DNA of 53,465 bases from a virus, in the IMG/VR virus record IMGVR_UViG_3300025083_000042, positions 1 through 53,465 of that record. One strand, 5' to 3'. Positions within the stretch are counted from its first letter, which is position 1, and every line of letters begins with the position of its first letter. Under the pieces are notes generated by a model that was given only the letters and a program-made list of their open reading frames with translations, did not search any database and had not been told where the DNA came from. A program made the translations under genes and the position numbers. This document shows, piece by piece, positions 50,307-53,465 of the stretch.

Positions 50307-50490
50307 TTCACAAAAAGACGCACTCAATCTTATGATTGAAAGTGTAATCAAACCTGATAGTCGTCTCCGTGGTTGTGCATACAATCAGGGATGTTATGAT
50401 GAATTGATGGAATGGCGTCAAAAGATGCTTGACTTACTCTATAGTTATGAAACTGATGGAATTTCCACACAAAGCACCGCAAGGTTATGA
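50299..50490 (+). CDS. Small protein, unknown function
   Basis: A 63-residue protein. I start it at MTNSQKDALN (ATG 50299), which overlaps the CP12-like stop; the in-frame ATG at 50260 lies further inside that gene. It is helical, with RLRGCAYNQGCYDELMEWRQKMLDLLY containing two Cys. There is no recognised family. It overlaps the next gene by 35 bases. Confidence 0.6.
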   Translation: MTNSQKDALNLMIESVIKPDSRLRGCAYNQGCYDELMEWRQKMLDLLYSYETDGISTQSTARL

Positions 50491-50734
50491 ATACTGGACT
50501 GATGACTATTCAAAGACAATCAAACGTATTTGGATTCGCAACATCAGTCGTGAATTTATAGGATGTTCAGAAGTACATCCGAGTTCAGTATGGGGGTTCT
50601 TTTGTAGAAAGAAAGGAGTGTTTATCGCTCCAATCAATCACAAGAAGCCAGGTAAGGTAGTAAATATATTAGACACGAGTCCATATTCTGCAATGCAGAA
50701 AAAACTTAACCCACTCATGGCAGCATTCTCATGA
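50456..50734 (+). CDS. Small basic protein, unknown function
   Basis: A 92-residue protein starting MEFPHKAPQGYEYWTDDYSKTIKRIWIRN. The in-frame ATG at 50429 would deepen the overlap with the upstream gene and is less likely. It is aromatic-rich at the N-terminus with a basic middle (GFFCRKKGVFIAPINHKKPGK). No motif is recognised. Its stop overlaps the next ATG (ATGA). Confidence 0.62.
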   Translation: MEFPHKAPQGYEYWTDDYSKTIKRIWIRNISREFIGCSEVHPSSVWGFFCRKKGVFIAPINHKKPGKVVNILDTSPYSAMQKKLNPLMAAFS

Positions 50735-50916
50735 ACCCAGATACCATAACATTATCTACTCCATCAAGATCTTTTGCATACGAAAGATTGTCACGAGAGA
50801 TTGAGTCTTGTGAAAATCTAGGAGAAATCAAGGATATGTTACGGTGTTATGTTAAACTATATCTTAAGCAACAAGAAACATTAAACTCTATTGGTGTCCC
50901 ATCTTCTATTAATTAA
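50731..50916 (+). CDS. Small helical protein, unknown function
   Basis: A 61-residue protein, MNPDTITLSTPSRSFAYERL followed by helices SREIESCENLGEIKDMLRCYVKLYLKQQETL. It is coupled to the preceding gene. Nothing indicates a specific function. Confidence 0.6.
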   Translation: MNPDTITLSTPSRSFAYERLSREIESCENLGEIKDMLRCYVKLYLKQQETLNSIGVPSSIN

Positions 50917-50921
50917 TTATT

Positions 50922-51179
50922 ATGTCTAATTATGATCCACAGGTGAATGATTATGTTAAATGGGAGAAACCTGCAGGTATTCTTGAGGGATGGGTATACT
51001 ATAGAGATGAAGAAGATGAGTATATTACAATTGAACTTGGTACAAAACCAAAACCATACTGTACGGTAACTCGTACACACAAACACTGCAAATATCATAC
51101 ATTGTTGTTATGTTACCAACATCAGTGGAATGAATTAGAATATATAAAAAAGAGAAATTCAATTTACGATGAAGATTAA
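50922..51179 (+). CDS. Conserved cyanophage-type small protein, unknown function
   Basis: An 85-residue protein, MSNYDPQVNDYVKWEKPAGI, then LEGWVYYRDEEDEYITIELGTKPKPY and a CTVTRTHKHCKYHTLLLCYQHQWNELEY segment with Cys and His residues. The N-terminal part looks like a small beta-barrel (VNDYVKW...EGWVYY...YITIELG), and the C/H residues could bind a metal. I recall relatives in other T4-like cyanophages, always unassigned. It overlaps the exported-protein gene by 11 bases. Confidence 0.7.
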   Translation: MSNYDPQVNDYVKWEKPAGILEGWVYYRDEEDEYITIELGTKPKPYCTVTRTHKHCKYHTLLLCYQHQWNELEYIKKRNSIYDED

Positions 51180-51897
51180 AGCTTTGTTACTTGCCCTGTC
51201 ACTGACAGCAGTTCCTTCTGCCATGGCAGATCCACAATTTTATCCACATCAACATACTCATGAAGGTGTAGATACTACTACTACATTTGCACATCATGAA
51301 CCTGAGGTTGAACCATTTTCATATGATTCGATGGGTTGTATGTTACTGCAAGAATGTAGTGAAGGTGTAGATCCAGTTTGGGGTATTGATTATCTTGTAC
51401 AACAATATCCTGACTCTGATTGGGCCCCAGTTCAAGAAGAATTTAGTCGCATGTTGAATGCATTGACTCTTATTGATGTTCAGGTATATCTTGCGGACGA
51501 AAGTTATTTTCCTGTTGGACACCGTGGTGTATATCATACAGTAGGAAATAATTTCTTCCTGAACAGAGCATTCATGCATCGTCCTGGCGTATTGATGTCA
51601 GTTATGAGACATGAAGGGTGGCATGCAGCTCAGGATTGTATGGCTGGAACAATTGATAATACCATGATTGCTATTATTAAGCCCGAGGAAGATGTTCCTA
51701 TGTTGTGGCAAGAAATGGTAGAACGTACTTACCCAGTTTCTGCACAACCATGGGAGAAAGAAGCAACTTGGGCAGGTAAAACTGAAGGTATGACTCAACT
51801 AGCACTTGAATCTTGTGCTCGTGGTACAATGTGGACCGATTATGAGCCAACACCAATGACCCGTGAATGGTTGGTTAAAAATGGTTATATCAAATGA
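51169..51897 (+). CDS. Exported putative zinc metallopeptidase (HEGWH)
   Basis: A 242-residue protein with a clear Sec signal peptide (MKIKALLLALSL...PSAMA, cleavage about residue 20-21). The mature protein is His- and Cys-containing (HQHTHEGVD, GCMLLQEC). It has H148-E149-G-W-H152 in VMRHEGWHAAQDC, followed by WEKEATWAG (E196/E198), a possible third ligand as in gluzincins. It would act in the periplasm or cell envelope. I recall close relatives in cyanophages labelled hypothetical. It could process an envelope protein or modify the infected cell surface; the substrate is unknown. It overlaps its neighbours on both sides, including a small membrane protein downstream. Confidence 0.72.
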   Translation: MKIKALLLALSLTAVPSAMADPQFYPHQHTHEGVDTTTTFAHHEPEVEPFSYDSMGCMLLQECSEGVDPVWGIDYLVQQYPDSDWAPVQEEFSRMLNALTLIDVQVYLADESYFPVGHRGVYHTVGNNFFLNRAFMHRPGVLMSVMRHEGWHAAQDCMAGTIDNTMIAIIKPEEDVPMLWQEMVERTYPVSAQPWEKEATWAGKTEGMTQLALESCARGTMWTDYEPTPMTREWLVKNGYIK

Positions 51898-52028
51898 TAT
51901 TGGCTGATGTTTTAATATGGATGAGTGTTCCATTTGTATTAGTAACATTATACTTTGGAACACGCGGCGGATACTATGATACCGACAAATATGATGGAGA
52001 TGGTACTGCACATAAAGTATTGAAGTAA
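51894..52028 (+). CDS. Small membrane protein, coupled to the exported metallopeptidase
   Basis: A 44-residue ORF whose ATG overlaps the upstream stop (ATGA). Residues about 2-21 form one transmembrane helix (ILADVLIWMSVPFVLVTLYF). A short polar tail follows (RGGYYDTDKYDGDGTAHKVLK). Coupling to an exported protein suggests a joint function at the membrane, but this is inference. Confidence 0.6.
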   Translation: MILADVLIWMSVPFVLVTLYFGTRGGYYDTDKYDGDGTAHKVLK

Positions 52029-52228
52029 TGTGGAGAATATGGGCTTATGCTCTGGGTCGTAAAGACGGCAGAGACAAGAAAGATTCTGATAAAATTGCAT
52101 TCATAAGAACTGCAATAATGTTGCAATTAATTATTACTAATGGATTTATTATTGCAGGTAATATTAGACATTGGAATGATGGGCAATGTGTCAGTTCTAA
52201 CACTGTCCATGAGACCTTGACTTCTTGA
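52028..52228 (+). CDS. Small membrane protein
   Basis: A 66-residue protein. Its ATG overlaps the previous stop (TAATG). The basic N-terminus (WRIWAYALGRKDGRDKKDSDK) is followed by a transmembrane helix at about 27-45 (TAIMLQLIITNGFIIAGNI) and a polar end. It is the third member of the coupled set 51169-52228. Its 3' end overlaps the promoter at 52217-52245. Confidence 0.62.
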   Translation: MWRIWAYALGRKDGRDKKDSDKIAFIRTAIMLQLIITNGFIIAGNIRHWNDGQCVSSNTVHETLTS

Positions 52229-52245
52229 CCTAAATACCCTATATT
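52217..52245 (+). promoter_or_regulatory. Sigma70-type promoter with overlapping inverted repeat
   Basis: TTGACT (52217-52222), 17 bases, TATATT (52240-52245). The inverted repeat TACCCT...AGGGTA (52235-52254) spans the -10 element. The leader ending in CAGGAGTTC resembles that of the gene at 13707. Confidence 0.65.
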
Positions 52246-52271
52246 ATAAGGGTAGTCAATCAGGAGTTCTA

Positions 52272-52448
52272 ATGTCTGCCACCTATCTTCCACGCAAAAC
52301 CAAATATCGTGTAACTCTAGAGCTTGATGTCATGGATGATTTCAATGCTCATAATTTAGACTGGGAAAAGATCCTTGACCTTCAAGGTGATGAACGTGTT
52401 GACACATATGTGGAAGATTTGAGTGTACCCGACCACTTCTTCTCCTGA
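52272..52448 (+). CDS. Small acidic protein, unknown function
   Basis: A 58-residue ORF, MSATYLPRKTKYRVTLELDV then MDDFNAHNLDWEKILDLQGDERVDTYVEDLSVPDHFFS. AGGAG lies six bases before the ATG, and a sigma70-type promoter precedes it. The beta-start/acidic-helix pattern is typical of small phage proteins; no function can be assigned. Confidence 0.65.
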   Translation: MSATYLPRKTKYRVTLELDVMDDFNAHNLDWEKILDLQGDERVDTYVEDLSVPDHFFS

Positions 52449-52461
52449 TAATATCGGGGGT

Positions 52462-52469
52462 GATAAATA
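52462..52469 (+). promoter_or_regulatory. T4-type late promoter
   Basis: GATAAATA 22 bases before ATG 52492. It lies between the arms of a GGGGGTGA / TCACCTCC inverted repeat (52456-52488), which could also act as a terminator for the upstream gene. Confidence 0.65.
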
Positions 52470-52491
52470 TATTATATTGTCACCTCCACCG

Positions 52492-52683
52492 ATGGCTTAC
52501 TACCTCACTAAACCATGTCTGATCCAGTCTTCAAAGACACTATACTTTACTGGCGGTAATACGTGGTCTGATGACATTTCGGATAAAAAGAATTTTCCTA
52601 CTAGAGATCCATTGGACGCAAAAATTGCTAATGCTGATGGTAAGTCTGGCGGATTCAAAAATGCAACAGTGGTAGAAGCATGA
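52492..52683 (+). CDS. Small late protein, unknown function
   Basis: A 63-residue protein starting MAYYLTKPCLIQSSKTLYFTGGNTWSDD (ATG 52492, placed by the late promoter; an in-frame upstream start at 52423 would overlap the previous gene). There is no recognised motif. It is coupled to the basic protein downstream (ATGA). Late expression suggests a structural or assembly role, but nothing more specific can be said. Confidence 0.65.
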   Translation: MAYYLTKPCLIQSSKTLYFTGGNTWSDDISDKKNFPTRDPLDAKIANADGKSGGFKNATVVEA

Positions 52684-53465
52684 AGAACCTACAACTTTTT
52701 TTAGAACATGCATCTGAAAGGGCACAGGCTCTTAAAGATAGACAGGATAAGTTCCAAAAACCACAAAAATTTGAGGGTGGAGCTAAAACATTTGATACTA
52801 CAGATGTTCAACAGGGAGTTGATGCAGAAAAGGCAGCCAAAGCTGAAAGGGAACAACTAAAGAAAGAAATAAAGAGAGAACTTGCAACTGAGGTTTATGA
52901 TCCTGAAATGGGCACAGTTCGTGGTCCTCGCGCATCAAGAAGTACTGCAGAACGTAGAAAACCCGGTGTAAAACCAAGAGTTGCTGCAACTGGTGGTGGT
53001 AAAAGTAAACCCGTAGACTATAAACCTCAAGGTGAGAAACCGAATAGAAGTAAAACAATTTCACAAAGAACTCAACAACCAACAAAAGAACGTGGTTCTA
53101 CAGAAGTTAAACAATCATACGCAGAAAAGATTAAAGCAGATAGAAGAGCTGCAGCCAAGGCAAGAGCTGCTGCACGTGCGTCTGGTGGTAAAGTAAAGTC
53201 AACAACTACATCTTCTAAAGATGCTGAAAAGAAAGCAGATCAGTTATTGAAGACAAAAACTTCAGAACCAAAGAAAACGGAACCTGCAAAACCTCGTAAA
53301 AAATATGCTCATGCTGATGGTGGCGGTATGACAAGAAAGGAAAGAGATGCGACCAGAAATAAAGCAACTGGTCAAAGTAGGAAAGATGCAAAGTCACAAA
53401 TGCGTGCCGAGTTTGAAAAGACTCATGGTAGAAAACCAAATAAAAAAGAGGCAATTCAAATGACC
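52680..53465 (+). CDS. Basic Lys/Ala-rich protein, 3' end outside window
   Basis: An open frame of 262 codons without a stop, starting MKNLQLFLEHASERAQALKDRQDKFQKP. It is strongly basic and probably disordered or coiled: many Lys, Arg, Ala, Ser and Gln, with segments such as KEIKRELATEVYDPEMGTV, DRRAAAKARAAARASGGK and THGRKPNKKEAIQM. The composition suggests a DNA- or scaffold-interacting virion or prohead protein, but this rests on composition only. It is coupled to the small late gene upstream. Confidence 0.65.
   Translation, partial: MKNLQLFLEHASERAQALKDRQDKFQKPQKFEGGAKTFDTTDVQQGVDAEKAAKAEREQLKKEIKRELATEVYDPEMGTVRGPRASRSTAERRKPGVKPRVAATGGGKSKPVDYKPQGEKPNRSKTISQRTQQPTKERGSTEVKQSYAEKIKADRRAAAKARAAARASGGKVKSTTTSSKDAEKKADQLLKTKTSEPKKTEPAKPRKKYAHADGGGMTRKERDATRNKATGQSRKDAKSQMRAEFEKTHGRKPNKKEAIQMT

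Overview
The window looks like part of the late (structural) half of a T4-like cyanomyovirus, a phage of marine Synechococcus or Prochlorococcus. The evidence is direct. T4-type homologues sit in T4-like neighbourhoods (gp4, gp26, a gp51-like protein, a gp27-like hub and a gp5-like spike/hub). Late promoters of the form NATAAATA precede most structural genes, the DNA is A+T-rich and tightly packed, and there is a small gene with a C-terminal CP12 motif, a Calvin-cycle regulator carried by cyanophages. I saw no tRNA, IS element, integrase or CRISPR array.

Layout. (1) 1-810, minus strand: gp4 and a coupled unknown gene. (2) 846-13645, plus strand: the baseplate hub and spike block. It holds a tail-tube-like protein, gp26, a gp51-like protein, two large tape-measure/hub-like proteins that between them carry amidase-like, lysozyme-like and M15-peptidase-like domains, a gp27-like hub, a gp5-like OB-fold hub without lysozyme, a separate beta-helical spike tip, and three tandem paralogues. 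(3) 13657-14686: a small island of host-sigma70-type transcription with five small genes, then a strong promoter facing a terminator 40 bases later (possible ~60-nt RNA). (4) 14691-26844: two giant beta-helix proteins, a His-rich collar-type fibre, and one lone minus-strand Cys-rich gene with back-to-back late promoters. (5) 26850-48419: an unusually long array of fibre-like genes, most with their own late promoter. N-termini are similar; C-terminal tips differ (S74 chaperone, C1q-like, LamG-like, SPRY-like, NRNLIINGAM-type). Small accessory genes sit between them. (6) 48474-52448: a hairpin, then about fifteen small genes with sigma70-type promoters, including two HExxH proteins (one exported), the CP12-like gene and two small membrane proteins. 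(7) 52462-53465: late transcription resumes with a small gene and a basic Lys/Ala-rich protein that runs off the window.

Together, regions 1, 2, 4 and 5 encode head completion, the cell-puncturing end of the tail and host recognition. The two small-gene islands look like early or host-takeover genes inserted between late modules. The most unusual points are the wall-degrading activities split over two neighbouring virion proteins, the promoter-linked fibre cassettes with DNA repeats and a cassette remnant, and the promoter-terminator pair that may make a small RNA.
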